From Brienomyrus brachyistius (lineage: Eukaryota; Chordata; Actinopteri; Osteoglossiformes; Mormyridae): a stretch of 64,000 nucleotides of DNA. This document shows positions 48,032-59,218 of the stretch, piece by piece. The notes below the pieces were generated by a model, which worked only from the letters and a program-made list of their open reading frames with translations, searched no databases and was not told where the DNA came from. Numbering within the stretch: position 1 is the first letter of the stretch; each line of letters starts with the position of its first letter. Location: positions 13,864,863 to 13,928,862 of the forward strand of contig NC_064542.1 of the NCBI RefSeq assembly GCF_023856365.1, in the 5' to 3' direction. A program made the position numbers and the translations under genes.

Positions 48032-51000
48032 GTGAGTCGTGGGGAGATGTCTGGCTCTGTGGGTTAGGCCTCTGGGCCGGACGCTCCCTGAGCAAAGCCC
48101 TTAACCTCAATAGCTCCAGAGGAATGGTTTTCCCTGATTTCTCCACTGTATGTTGAATTGCTAATCAATTCTCTGATTGGGGAGGCGTGCCCGCTTCTCC
48201 GAATGCCTATGACTATAACTTATTGCCTTGCCTCTAATGGGAAATCACAAGCATCTTTTCACTTCTTGGCCTGGAGTTTGTCCTAATTAAAAAATCTCTG
48301 ATTAACTTTGTTGTTCTCTGCCGTTTATGGTGAGTCACTTTCTTTGGTCTCCTACTGCTAATGGCTGATGTGATGAACCTGCCGTGTCGGTCATATTTCC
48401 CATACATGTAGGTGTTTCCTATTTTATATTGATGATGCTTTTGTATCTGGGGACCGCAGAATGCGACTTGGACACAGGCCGAGGCTTGATCAACCTCTGT
48501 GGGGTTCTATGGAAGAGGGTGTCTGTCGTAAGGCATGAGACGCCCAATGACTCCAGGAACAACACTGATGATGTGTCCAAGTTTACATTCTGTGGCTTTA
48601 CAGCCCAGGTATAGATCCTTTGCCAACACTGAAGGAGCCCCACCTTTGAGGCATTTCCCTTCAGTCGCAGTCCCTCTATGACGTTTAGGGTGCTGGAAGT
48701 AGAGTAACCATGCGTACCACCCAGTCTCTATCAGCCATTGGCCCACTATTGGGCTGTGGGCCATCACTCCCTCTGTATCTCTCTTTGCCTATCGTGTTTC
48801 TCCTTTTTGCTGTCTTCTCTCATCCTCTTGCTCTCTTGACTTCTCTCTGCTGCCCGCCACAGTTGGAAGGACTCCGCCGTGGAAATCCACCGGCGATCCC
48901 ACCTTCATGCTGAGGCTGCACCCACGAACCCTTGCTCTTCCTGCCCTATGGCCCCTCTACACGACAGGTCTTACTCCAGGTCACTGACCTTTAACCATGC
49001 GGTGGATCTTTCCTGGGATAGGCTGTCTGCAAAACAGATTGCATGCTGCTCCACCAGCTGGAAACCCTAAAATGACATCCATCACTTTCTTTCGCTCTCT
49101 TTTTCCCGCTGTCTTTCACTCCTTCCTGTCTCTTTGTGCAAATTTATAAAGCTGCACTGCATTTTGCCATTATACCAACACCTGATTTCTACCATTAGCT
49201 TCGATTCCCAATTAAGCTTCCCACGTGAATTGTGCAAGTTCTGCATGAGCATCAGCACATGTCAGTAACATTTTCTTCTTCTCTGTCTGAAAGCAGCCGT
49301 CAAGAGAGTCTTTCAAAATGGACCAAGTGCCTGATATGCCCCTTTTGCCTGGGGAGGAGAGGGTGATAGGTGGGTCTTCACCTTCATCGTTAGGCTCATC
49401 ATTTTCTTAGACTGTTTCCCTGTCTCTGTCAGCCTGTCTATTATTTATTCTCTTAAAAAAATGTAGGCAGAAATGGCTCCACGGGCATGAGAAATGTCTG
49501 CAATATGTAGCATCCCTACCCAGAGATATGTGTGAACATCATGTATCTTTTAAGCCATTCGTGACTTGTCTTCAAGGCATTTTATAAACGACAAATTATT
49601 TTTAATTGTCCTGCGGATTTTGACTATACGCACGGCAGTGTGGGTTTTCAAAAAAGACATTTGAGGAAGTGATTTTTTTTTTTTTCACAAAATTCACTAG
49701 AGCCCTTGTGTCCACAAAGCCTCAGCAACAAGAGGGGGGGCTTCATGTAACACTGTCTTTTTTATTCAGAACATCATGCTGATTTCATTCTGCTTGTTTA
49801 CATTTAGAATGTATTTGCACTCATGAAGCTGTAATACATTTATAGTTCTTTTTATATTTGAGTGAGTCTTATCATTGGCACGTCTTCATATATTATGCAC
49901 TCCCCTGACAGACAAAGAGATCATCTACATGTGTCCCTTCAGCGGGGCCCTCAAGGGGAAAGTCTTCATCACCAACTACAGACTCTTCTTTAAGAGCACG
50001 GACATGGTAAGTGTCAGTTGCACCACTTGGTATGAGGGAGAGGAGCTACAACAGTAAGCTGAAGGCCATTTTTTAAACTGAAATCGCACTGGCAAACCTC
50101 ACGGTTACTGGCACTAGAATATTTAAAGGGGCTTTTTCATAGCCTGTGTGTGGTTTAGGTGTTAGAATGTATGTCATAGCTCTGGAACATAGGTCATAGG
50201 TCATAAGATGACAGCATTAATCGACAGCAACTTCCCATGTTTGCCAGTAGGTTCAACTTCCAGGAAACAATTTTTCAAATTTTTGACACACTGGCTTGCA
50301 AGCCCATGTGAACCCGACTGTTTTGATGCATTAGGTCATAATGACTGGACTGTTCCGTTTCTAAAATTGTTGTGGTCTCAATTTATGCCTCATGTTCTGC
50401 TTTGGCCTTTCTGTGGACTCACTTGTCTTGCATATTTAGTTGTAGTTCTGCAAGTCCGCAAAGATAAATGCATTTAGAAGCATCTAAAAAAAATACCAGT
50501 TTAATCTTCCTTTTAATTAGAGTATTTTTATTGCATTTTTCTCAACAAAATCAGTCTTTTCCTTCCTGTGTTTTTGCCTTTGTTGTGTCATTTTTTTTTG
50601 TGCATTATTAGGTACTACTTCTATATGCTATATAGCTAAAAAGCACTGCATAAATAAAAGTACCATTGAAATATATGTTTGGTGATGTCATGACTTTTGT
50701 CCCAGGAGAACAAATCGATCCTTGATGTACCTCTGGGGGTGATCAGTAGAATAGAGAAGGTGGGTGGGGCTACAAGTCGCGGAGAGAACTCCTACGGGCT
50801 TGACATCACCTGCAAGGTAATGTTTGCTCCAAGGTTGCAGAGTCCACTGATGCTGCTGTCTGCTTCTCTCTTAGCTGTGTCTGCACCTTGTGTTTTGTAG
50901 GACATGAGGAACCTGCGCTTTGCTCTGAAGCAGGAAGGTCACAGCCGGAGAGATATGTTTGACATCCTGTTCCGCCATGCATTTCCCCTGTCATCTAACC

Positions 51001-54000
51001 AGGTGAGACTCTCTCTCTCTGTGGATCATAAGACCTGAAAAGGTCATTCTCATCCTGCCACCAGCATATCACAGCCTATGCTAACACCAGACTCGGCTCA
51101 GCTTCTTTGCATCAGGTGAATTTATATTAGGTTTATAATCTTCAACTATGATGGAATATCCATCCATCCATCCATCCATCCATTTTCCAAACCGCTTATC
51201 CTACTGGGTTGTGGGGGGTCCGGAGCCTATATGATGTGACTCTTGTGTGACTTTTTCCACAGAGTCTGTTTGCATTCTTAAACCGGGAAAAGTTTGAAGA
51301 GAATGGCTGGGATATCTATGACCCAGTGCAGGAGTTCAGCAGGCAGGTGAGTGATCCCTTCTGCTTGCAGAGTGAATAGGACAATTGCATTAATAATAAG
51401 CTCCATGAAATTACCCCTGTTACAAATGGTGCGACAGTCAGTGTTAGAAACCTGTGGGACCAGCTCATTTATACGAGGTGTGGGATTGGCACAGATCACA
51501 GCCACTTCATATTTTAAGCAAATTTTCAACAAATAGCCCATCTGAACATCTTATTTGGATTTTACTGTCCATTTCCTCATCATGGAGAAAAAAATTTATA
51601 TAAAGTAACTAACCTGCTTCTTTCGGGTGAGTTAATCCTGGGAATGGCCCCGGGCACCCTGAGTAAGGGGTTGCCCTTTCCGTAACTTGTAAACCATTGT
51701 GCCTCCTCCAGGGCTTGCCCAATGAGACATGGAGAATCACCGCAAACGAACTGTGCGAGACGTACCCCTCTAAGCTGGTAGTTCCCTACAAGGCCACCGA
51801 CGAAGACCTGCGTAAGGTGGCTGCTTTCCGCTCCCGCAGCCGAATCCCGGTGAGTCACCTCTATGTTTCTGGGTGTATTAATGTATGGTACCAGTCAAAA
51901 GTTTGGACACACCTACCCATAGAAAGGTGTGTTCGTACTGTTTGCTGCGTTTTAGAATAATCATAGACACCAAAACCATAAAATAACATATGCACTGATT
52001 AAAACAGTATTAAAAAAATAATTATTATTTTGTGGGGGGAGTGGGGGCATCCCTGTGGGTTGGGACACAGATGGTTGCTGGTTCAAATCCTGTGGTTAGC
52101 AGAGTGATCCCACCATTGGGTCTTTGAACAAGGCCCTTAACCCCAATTGCTCCAGGGACTGGCTGAACCTACTTTCTCCTCCATGCCAGTTTCATGAGGT
52201 GGCCTCTTGGGATTATTTCCAGCTGCCCTGAAGGAGTTCCCACATATATTCCGAGCACTCGATGGCAGTTTTTCCTTCACTCTCTGGTCAAACCCTTCCC
52301 AAATCATCTCTGCTGGGTTTAGGTCAGGTGACCAGGACATGTGATGCAACATTCTATCACACTGCTTTGTAGACGACTTGGTGTGTCCACGCATTTGACT
52401 GGTAGTGCATGTGTCCACATTCTGTGAGTATGAACTATGGGCACTTGGTATGTCTCTGCAATCGCAGGTGCTGTCATGGATCCACCCGGAGAACCAGGCA
52501 GTGATTGTGCGCTGCAGCCAGCCTCTGGTGGGCATGAGCGGGAAGCGGAGCAAGGATGACGAGCGGTACCTGGAGCTCATCCGGGAGGCGAACGGTACCA
52601 GCAGGCTGACTATCTTCGATGCTAGGCCAAACGTCAATGCTGTGGCCAATAAGGTATGATCAGTAAGGTCAGACAGCGTGTAAGGTTGTATTTTGTCCTC
52701 CTCGAAAACTATTTCTTGAGCCCCTAGATTTTACTAATTACCCATTTATTGTCTGTCTATTTATTTATTTATTAACCTTTATTTAACCAGGAAAATCCCA
52801 TTGAGATTTAAAAACGTGGCCAGTATAGGCAGCAGTAAAATATAAAACATGATTACAAAATTACACAGTTGCAACACAAGCAAAAGACAAAATAAAAAGG
52901 ATTAAATTTAAAAAACAGATTATGAAAAACGGATACATGCAATGGAGTGGGCCTCGAGAACTTGGACTTGAACTTGTTTGGATTTAAACACACTCAATGA
53001 GATCAACTCAGTTAATTTCCAGTCTTTCTGCAACATATTCCACGCCAAAGGTGCAGAGTAGCCAATGCTCTCAAGAGAATTAACTAAGGTACAGCTGACT
53101 AGGTAAATCTCAGAGAATAGATACTGGATACCTAATTTGGCAGCATGGGATGAAGACGACTAGCTTTTTATACTGTATTTGTGCTTCATTTAAATATGAT
53201 GGAATGAAGTAAAACTCTTTGCTTTAACAGCAGGAAGTGTCTGTCACCATGTGCCTGTGGTGCTTCACTGTGTGTGTGACGTATCTTGTTGGTTGCAGGC
53301 CACAGGTGGCGGGTATGAAGGTGAGGACTCTTACCAGAATGCTGATCTGGTATTCCTCGACATCCACAACATCCACGTGATGAGGGAGTCCCTGAGGAAG
53401 CTGAAGGATATTGTCTATCCCAATGTGGAAGAGTCCCACTGGCTCTCCAGCCTGGAATCGACGCACTGGCTGGAGCACATCAAGGTGCATGCTGGGAGAG
53501 AACGACCGCGCTTACAATCATGCACCGCGTAACAACATTTCCTTCAGAGACGGACTGCGTGTTCAAATGTGGCCCCTTAAGATTACAACGTAGCTAAAAA
53601 ATCGGCTTCTGATGTCATAGCGCAATGTATTACTCGTGTTTGCAGTGATGCTGGTGTAAACAAACCCGCTGCACTGCCAGTTGTATAAAAGTACAATTAT
53701 GTACAGTACATAATACTTGATAAACTAGTAACATAGTTGTTTAATATCATTATGTACTTACTATACTTTTTTGTTATTTAGGCTATATGCTGTAGCTTGG
53801 TGTGTAGTAGACTGGATCTAGGTTAGTGTAAATGCACTCTACGACGTTCTCACAATGGTGCAATCGCCTACCAATGCATTTTTCAGAACGTGTTCACGTC
53901 GTTAAGCGATGCATGACTCTATATGCTAGCGATAGCAGAGTGTACGAACTAGCTACCATTCACACACTGCGATTTTCTTCGGCATGAAAGCAAGATAAGC

Positions 54001-55904
54001 CAATATTAGCGACAATAGCCCAGCACTGACGGAGCAGCTCACGCCATATTCTCCTACCGATCTCCTCCCCCCCCACAGCTGGTGCTGGCAGGGGCTATCC
54101 AGGTGGCAGACAAGGTGTGGTCGGGCAGCTCGGTGCTGGTGCACTGCAGCGATGGCTGGGACCGGACTGCACAGCTCACCTCCCTGGCCATGCTGATGTT
54201 GGACGGGTATTACCGCACGCTGAGGGGATTCCTGGTCCTCGTGGAGAAGGAGTGGCTCAGCTTCGGCCATAAGTTTGCCTCCGTGCGTCCCAGGCCCCTG
54301 TCACGCATCCCTATATGCAGCTAGCTTCTCCTAGCATTGTTTCACTAAGCTGCATACTTTAAGAAATGGGACTACCAAATATGACATGGACCATTTCTCA
54401 TGGGATTGCTTGCTTTTTTTTTTTAGCGTATTGGCCATGGGGACAAGAACCATGCTGATGCTGATCGTTCCCCCATCTTTGTGCAGTTTATTGATTGTGT
54501 CTGGCAGATGACCAAGCAGGTAGGTGCAGCTCAGACCTGGGCTCTCTACAGGGGATCGCAGCGTTTGATTGGTCCATATGATCTGGGTTTTCTACTGTTT
54601 TTGGATCTCTGATGCGCATTGTGCTGTGCTGTCTGAGTAGCTCTGTCATACCTGCTCTGTGACAACTAGTACCGATTGTGCTGTGATCCACTCTATTGTT
54701 TTTCCTTCCCCGTCCATATTTCTGCAGTTCCCCACAGCCTTTGAGTTCAATGAGCGCCTCCTAGTGGTTATTCTGGATCATCTCTATAGCTGTCGCTTTG
54801 GCACCTTTCTCTTCAACTGTGACAGCGCCCGCAATGCCCATGTGAGACATTTCTCCTCCTACAGATGTCCGACACATATCTGGTTTATGAAATATTGTAG
54901 AAAAATCCTCCGCCACTGCTGGGTTATTAGCATGTGCGTGTGCATGTTAACCTCCTCATGTGTACGAAGTGCCTCCTCATTTAATTGAAGTTCTGGATCT
55001 CTGGCCCCCAGGAGGTGAAAACCAAGACTGTGTCCCTGTGGTCCCTCATCAACAGTGAACAGGCCTCCTACATCAACCCCTTCTATGCTATAGAGAATGG
55101 CCGTGTCCTGTACCCTGTGGCTAGTATGCGCCATCTAGAGCTTTGGGTGACTTACTATATTCGGTGGAACCCCAGGGTCCGGCATCAGGTAAAACATTGG
55201 AGATTAGGGTGTCCACCTAATCCATGTCGGGGGGGGGGCACTATGAGCTATTTCAGGTTTTACTAACTACTTTAAAACTGAAAGGTTCCTGTGCTCGGCT
55301 AATTACTTCAGTTTTTCTTGTGCTTTTAACCGGGTTGTTTCCTTGGTTAAAAGACCCAACCCTCTGTTTCGCATTTGCATTAATGACACATGCATGATTA
55401 TAGGAGACCAATGAGCACAGACGGAACTCGGTGCTAAAGTGAAATCCAGGCCTTTTTAATTGGAGTGGTAGTTTACAAACCCTGTCATAGCTTATACTGT
55501 CCCCTCTGAAATGGATTAGGTGGTCACCCTATTGGATACCTGGACATATAGTAACTGATATAGTCTCTGCTGGTCCAGTCCCTATCTGATTGCATATAAC
55601 TGTACTGATGAAATATAAGGCTAACCTTTATGGAAATTCCTGTAAGATCTGAATTGATCAAACCTTTTTGATGTATTCTCATTTGCATGTCTCTGTCTCC
55701 CCCTGGTGGCAGCATCCAAATCCAATGGAGCAGCGCTACATTGAGCTGCTGGCACTCAAGGCCCAGTATCTGAAAAAGCTGGAGGAGCTGCAACTGGCTG
55801 ACACTGCTGTTCTCCTTTCCAACAGCTCTGCCCCGCCCACACACCTGGCCAATAGCTCTGCCTCGCCCACGCAGCTGGTTACACGCTTGAGCACTTCAAT
55901 GTGA
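47981..55904 (+). CDS. mtm1: Myotubularin (Mtm1), phosphoinositide 3-phosphatase
   Basis: Fourteen coding exons: 47981-48031, 49294-49369, 49912-50006, 50706-50816, 50901-51002, 51263-51346, 51712-51849, 52468-52653, 53299-53484, 54079-54282, 54427-54519, 54728-54841, 55012-55188 and 55713-55904. They total 1809 nt, or 602 aa plus stop; human is 603. The start MASRSVSSS matches the MASAST start of the family. Residues about 40-150 are the PH-GRAM domain ([31 protein letters not shown]). The phosphatase domain follows, with the CX5R loop [10 protein letters not shown] (Cys366, Arg372). The C-terminal helix [20 protein letters not shown] is the coiled coil. Myotubularin removes the 3-phosphate of PI3P and PI(3,5)P2 on endosomes, and human loss causes X-linked centronuclear myopathy. 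MTMR1 is excluded because [23 protein letters not shown] and [10 protein letters not shown] follow MTM1. All catalytic residues are present. Confidence 0.97.
48045..48130 (+). repeat. tRNA-SINE body fragment
   Basis: Shares GAGCAAAGCCCTTAACC and TAGCTCCAG with the SINE at 52045-52160 (TTGAACAAGGCCCTTAACC, TTGCTCCAG). It lies 14 bp after the donor of the first mtm1 coding exon. Confidence 0.55.
49294..49369 (+). CDS. mtm1: mtm1 second coding exon with NAGNAG acceptor
   Basis: Encodes [20 protein letters not shown] then EERVI. The acceptor reads AAGCAG, so splicing can start at 49294 (with Gln) or 49297 (without). Both keep phase 0. The exon leaves in phase 1 at GTGATAG|GTGGGT. The internal ATG at 49318 is a possible but less likely start. 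Confidence 0.85.
51162..51232 (-). repeat. 3' end of the SINE-like repeat
   Basis: (ATCC)n followed by ATTTTCCAAACCGCTTATCC and GGGGGGTCCGGAGCC. This is the reverse-oriented tail of the same family as 1261-1535 and 63541-63769. It is truncated and lies 30 bp before an mtm1 exon. Confidence 0.75.
51889..52410 (-). mobile_element. Tc1-like transposon relic in mtm1 intron
   Basis: The left end ACCAGTCAAAAGTTTGGACA and the right end TGTCCACGCATTTGACTGGT are inverted repeats of the widespread fish Tc1-like family. On the minus strand it retains a C-terminal transposase piece, [20 protein letters not shown], which includes the DDE-type catalytic Asp/Glu context. The rest is deleted, and a SINE is inserted inside it. 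It is dead as a transposon. Confidence 0.8.
52045..52160 (+). repeat. tRNA-derived SINE nested in the Tc1 relic
   Basis: The B-box region GGTTGCTGGTTCAAATCCTG is followed by the body CCACCATTGGGTCTTTGAAC and AAGGCCCTTAACCCCAATTG. It sits between the left terminal repeat and the transposase remnant of the Tc1-like element, so it inserted later. Confidence 0.75.
52750..53160 (-). repeat. LINE-type 3' region, reverse orientation (tentative)
   Basis: Starts with (TTTA)n then CCTTTATTTAACCAGGAAAA and TCCCATTGAGATTTAAAA, words that recur widely in teleost genomes. Family assignment is uncertain. It lies in the mtm1 intron before exon 53299. Confidence 0.5.
53515..53919 (+). mobile_element. Tigger1/MER2-like (pogo-type) non-autonomous element
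   Basis: The termini CAATCATGCACCGCGTAAC and, in complement, GAGTCATGCATCGCTTAAC are flanked by TA on both sides (53513-53514 and 53920-53921). Internal blocks resemble the mammalian Tigger1/MER2 sequence: TGATGCTGGTGTAAACAAAC, GTACAGTACATAATACTTGA and AAATGCACTCTACGACGTTC. At 405 bp it lacks a transposase gene. It occupies two thirds of the 594-bp mtm1 intron and starts 30 bp after the donor. Confidence 0.85.
54079..54282 (+). CDS. mtm1: mtm1 catalytic exon
   Basis: The acceptor is CCCCCCACAG and the donor is TTTGCCTCC|GTGCGT. It encodes the P-loop [18 protein letters not shown] with nucleophile Cys366 and Arg372, followed by [20 protein letters not shown]. It is phase 0 on both sides and 68 codons long, as in human. 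Confidence 0.93.
55205..55531. mobile_element. hAT-like MITE in mtm1 intron (327 bp)
   Basis: The inverted ends TAGGGTGTCCACCTAATCCA and, in complement, TAGGGTGACCACCTAATCCA agree at 19 of 20 positions. Flanking 8-mers TTGGAGAT and TTGGATAC look like a decayed target duplication. There is no ORF. It starts only 16 bp after an mtm1 splice donor. Confidence 0.82.
55713..55904 (+). CDS. mtm1: mtm1 last coding exon with duplicated tail
   Basis: The acceptor is CCTGGTGGCAG. It encodes the C-terminal coiled coil and a Ser/Pro tail. Bases 55821-55850 and 55851-55880 are a 30-bp tandem duplication giving [10 protein letters not shown] then [10 protein letters not shown]. The stop is TGA at 55902-55904. 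Confidence 0.93.
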   Translation, partial: HPNPMEQRYIELLALKAQYLKKLEELQLADTAVLLSNSSAPPTHLANSSASPTQLVTRLSTSM

Positions 55905-56103
55905 TTTCATGTCGTTCATCAGCTAGAGATTTGTACATAGCAATAACTATAGTAATTAACTACGTTATTACCATGATCAGTGCGGAATAGTTGAGGAAAG
56001 TCTAGTATGTAGCAGTGCTCAATTTTGCAATGATTTGGCTACCATAAAGAAGCTTGGCAATGTGTTTTTCTAAATGCATAAGCTTGTAGGGGAAAATAAT
56101 AAA
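55905..56103 (+). other. mtm1: mtm1 proximal 3'UTR with poly(A) signal
   Basis: AATAAA at 56098-56103 follows 194 nt of non-coding sequence. A longer 3'UTR extending into the AT-rich stretch to about 57.5 kb is possible. Confidence 0.6.
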
Positions 56104-58860
56104 CCATCTTTATTTTATCGTGGTACTCAAGCTTCGCTTTTCAGAAAGCCTCTTCTCATCCTTGCACTCCTTGGTCTAGAACATGCTGTGCGACCGGCCA
56201 TCAGGAAAGCTAGCTAATCCACAGGTTAAATTCAGGGCATTTTGGCCTGAAGCCCATGTGTAGCCTTAAAGCAGTGTATTCATTTTAATCAAGTTACTGT
56301 AACTGGAGCAATCACTGAAGAACCAGGGCCGGTACCAGCCACAGTGTAGAAATAGGTTGCACTGGTCTATGCCAACTGTCTCTTGTTGATAACAGTTGTT
56401 TTTATACTTGTTTTAATCCAGTGCCACAGCTCTCTAAAGGGAATCTCTTATTACATTTCCTGCACCTATCTTCACAGGACAGCTATCTTCCCCTTGCCAG
56501 AAGCACTTCCTGGGCACAGAGTCTACATAGCTCTGTGGAAGGGGCGTGCAATCAAACACACATGTCAAGATGCATCTTTTACTTAGCAATGACTGGGGGA
56601 ATGGCTCGTCAGGAGTGGAGTTGTTTTGGTGTCTGGTGAGAGTTAGGGGAGGCTTCTGAGCTGCTTGAGGCCTTGAGTTGCAGTCACTGTGCTTCTGGAA
56701 GAAGGGCCAGGATAAATGATTAATTCTCCCTCAGTGCCTTAAATGCCCAAGGTGCTCCACAGGTGAATATCCTGTCCTCGGCAGAACAGTTACCTATTTG
56801 TTGTATGTACCTAATGTGTCTTAGATGAGGCCACTTATAAAACTGGTTTGAGTGCGCAGCTGTGCAAGTAGTATCAGCCTCAAAGCCTGTTCCAGTACCT
56901 TGATCAGCTATGTTCAGGACTGAATTTGGGTGACGTCAGGGTGAGAGGAAGGTACCCCTACAGATATGCAGAAGCCCCGTAATGACAATGCACTCTCTGC
57001 ATTTGAAGAAGGCTCATGAACAGAAGAACAAGCTTTCATTGCTATTTGTGTAAAATATGCATTTATTTTAAATAGTTAAGTAACATCTTTACTTCAAAAC
57101 ATATTTTTGCTATTGGAAGTTTTGTTTGTAAAGTGTACATTCTTTAACAAAGAATTTTTTAATGAATTTTTATGCCTTGTACAAATGGACTGGAGTAGCC
57201 ATTTCTGTTTTGTATGCTTTTCTTACTTTTTATCTGTATATTTTTGGTGTTTACGGGCACTTTGTAAGGTTTTAGTATAGGGAGGTTTGCATTTAATTTT
57301 TGGTGTAAGGAAAGTCTGTTCAGGGAACATTGTAAGTTTTACTTTGCTTAAGCACAGTAATTCAGATCCCATGGATTTAAAGGGAAATGTTTTTTCCTTT
57401 TTCAGAAATTATTTTGTAACCTTACACTTTAGGGAGCATTTTTTTAGTGGCTATACAGTGTCTGTTAATGTTAATTAAATTAATTTAAACATTCCATATG
57501 TAATGAGTCTTTTTTCATGATAATTAATAATGTGATTATTGGTGTCCTTTAAAATTACAATGAGCTTTGTGTTTTTACTACTCTTTACTGCTGTCTCTTC
57601 ATATTTTATTAAACGTTTGATTGTAACGCATTTATGCAATGGAAATATTAGCTTTCCTAAATGCCACTGAATCCAGGTGTTACTCTGTATATGTTCAAGC
57701 AAGCAGTAATTTAAATACTATAAAATTTGGTTGGCTTGTAAATGATAATCTCAGGCTTTTAGCATGAAGATATGGGTCTACTCTATTGTTCTTAAAAATC
57801 CAGATCTATGAAATATCAGCACACTAATCTGGAAAGGTGCACAGTTCTGGATCCGGAAATCAAATGTTTACATGGACATCTTTTGGTGTATACTCTGTAA
57901 TACATTACATGGAGGTTTGGAACCTTGATGTATCCTGTGTACACGACTCTGACAGTTCAATCTGATTAGCCAGCGTCTTGATTGATTCATTGAAGGTCTT
58001 CACGCCGATGCTGTTGTTGCTGAGGAGATCCCGGCAGTAGAATGTTTCTCAGTGCTCTATTCATTCTGTGGCCCATCAACCCTTAAGAACCTGTTTCCTT
58101 ACTTTTAAAAAAAATCCAATACCGCAATGCAGATTGCTGTGATCTTCATTTTATGTGTGGAGAATGTGACGACATATCAAGGATGCCATTATTTTGCAGG
58201 TTTACAGTGCCAAGGTAAGCGTGTGCGATCTTCATGTTTTTTGCCGTGTTATTCATTTGAGATGGTTATTTATTTTAGTTTGGATTTTCTGAGTATGCAA
58301 GCAAAGTTCATACATATTTTTGGATAGAAAAAGTGAAAATGAAATTTACTTTTGTTCTTTTTTTTTTACTAAAAAAAGTCTTACTTACTTGGTTAAAACA
58401 TTGATTTAGTGAATGAAAATGTAAAACAAAGAATTTTAGCTTTGGCTCAGTCATAGAATGATTAATAACTAGATACTGTGGAATTTGCAGATTGGAATGA
58501 AAAAGGATGGTGAAATATATGAAGTTGAAAATAAAATTTGGCACCCCTTCCATATAGAACACCAGCATTCTAGGTAAGTTATCAGGAACCTAAGAACTGT
58601 ACCACTACATCTGGGATACTGCTGCAAATGAAACCCTTAATCTCATCCAGGAGTTCACATTTAATTCCCTGTCTTATTCAAAAACAAAACAAGTGCTAAT
58701 CCAAGAAAAAAAATAGTTATGGTTAAAAACTAAGATACATTATTCATAGGCATAACTAGTATTTCACAGCTGAGTCATTTAACCATTTGCCATTACAGGC
58801 ACTGCTCCTCCAATCAGCAACAGCTCTCAGGCTGCAGTGTGCAGTGTGACCCATAGATGG
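56104..58860. other. intergenic region after mtm1
   Basis: AT-rich, with no recognised exon or RNA gene. Part may be an extended mtm1 3'UTR, or the distal 3'UTR of the minus-strand gene at 59.2 kb. Confidence 0.5.
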
Positions 58861-58866
58861 CAGTAG

Positions 58867-59127
58867 TTAGCACTGGCGTACACAGTTCTGGAATATCCCT
58901 GCTTTGATCAAAGCAATCAAGTGCTCCAGTAAAACATCCAGCTTATATAACTCATTTGATTTACTAAAAATACGAACATCGTCTAAATGTAGAAAATCAC
59001 CTATCTGTACAGGAGCAGCAGTGTGTGCTGGGAATACTGAAATAAAACTATACATTAATGAACTGTACATTAAAAATATGATACAAAGAGATAATACACC
59101 GTAACAGATACCGGAACCAAAATTCAC
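58867..59127 (-). pseudogene. possible retroelement reverse-transcriptase fragment
   Basis: The minus-strand frame contains VQIGDFLHLDDVRIFSKSNE, which resembles the x-x-DD-x active-site context of retroelement reverse transcriptases (hydrophobic, aromatic/His, Leu-Asp-Asp). It is short, has no flanking RT motifs and ends abruptly, so it would be a fossil. It could be a chance resemblance. Confidence 0.35.
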
Positions 59128-59218
59128 ACATTTGCTGCACTTTTTTTGAACTGTTCCTTTTTGAACTTCTCAAACCTCATCTCTAGATGCAATCTTACTA
59201 TAGATCAAAGTGGGAACA

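Noticed and set aside
50697..50900. ORF beginning [14 protein letters not shown] as a separate gene
   Set aside because: It is the mtm1 exon 50706-50816 read through into its intron.
52137..52649. 170-aa minus-strand ORF as a gene
   Set aside because: It runs across a Tc1 relic, its nested SINE and the antisense of an mtm1 exon; only the transposase fragment is meaningful.
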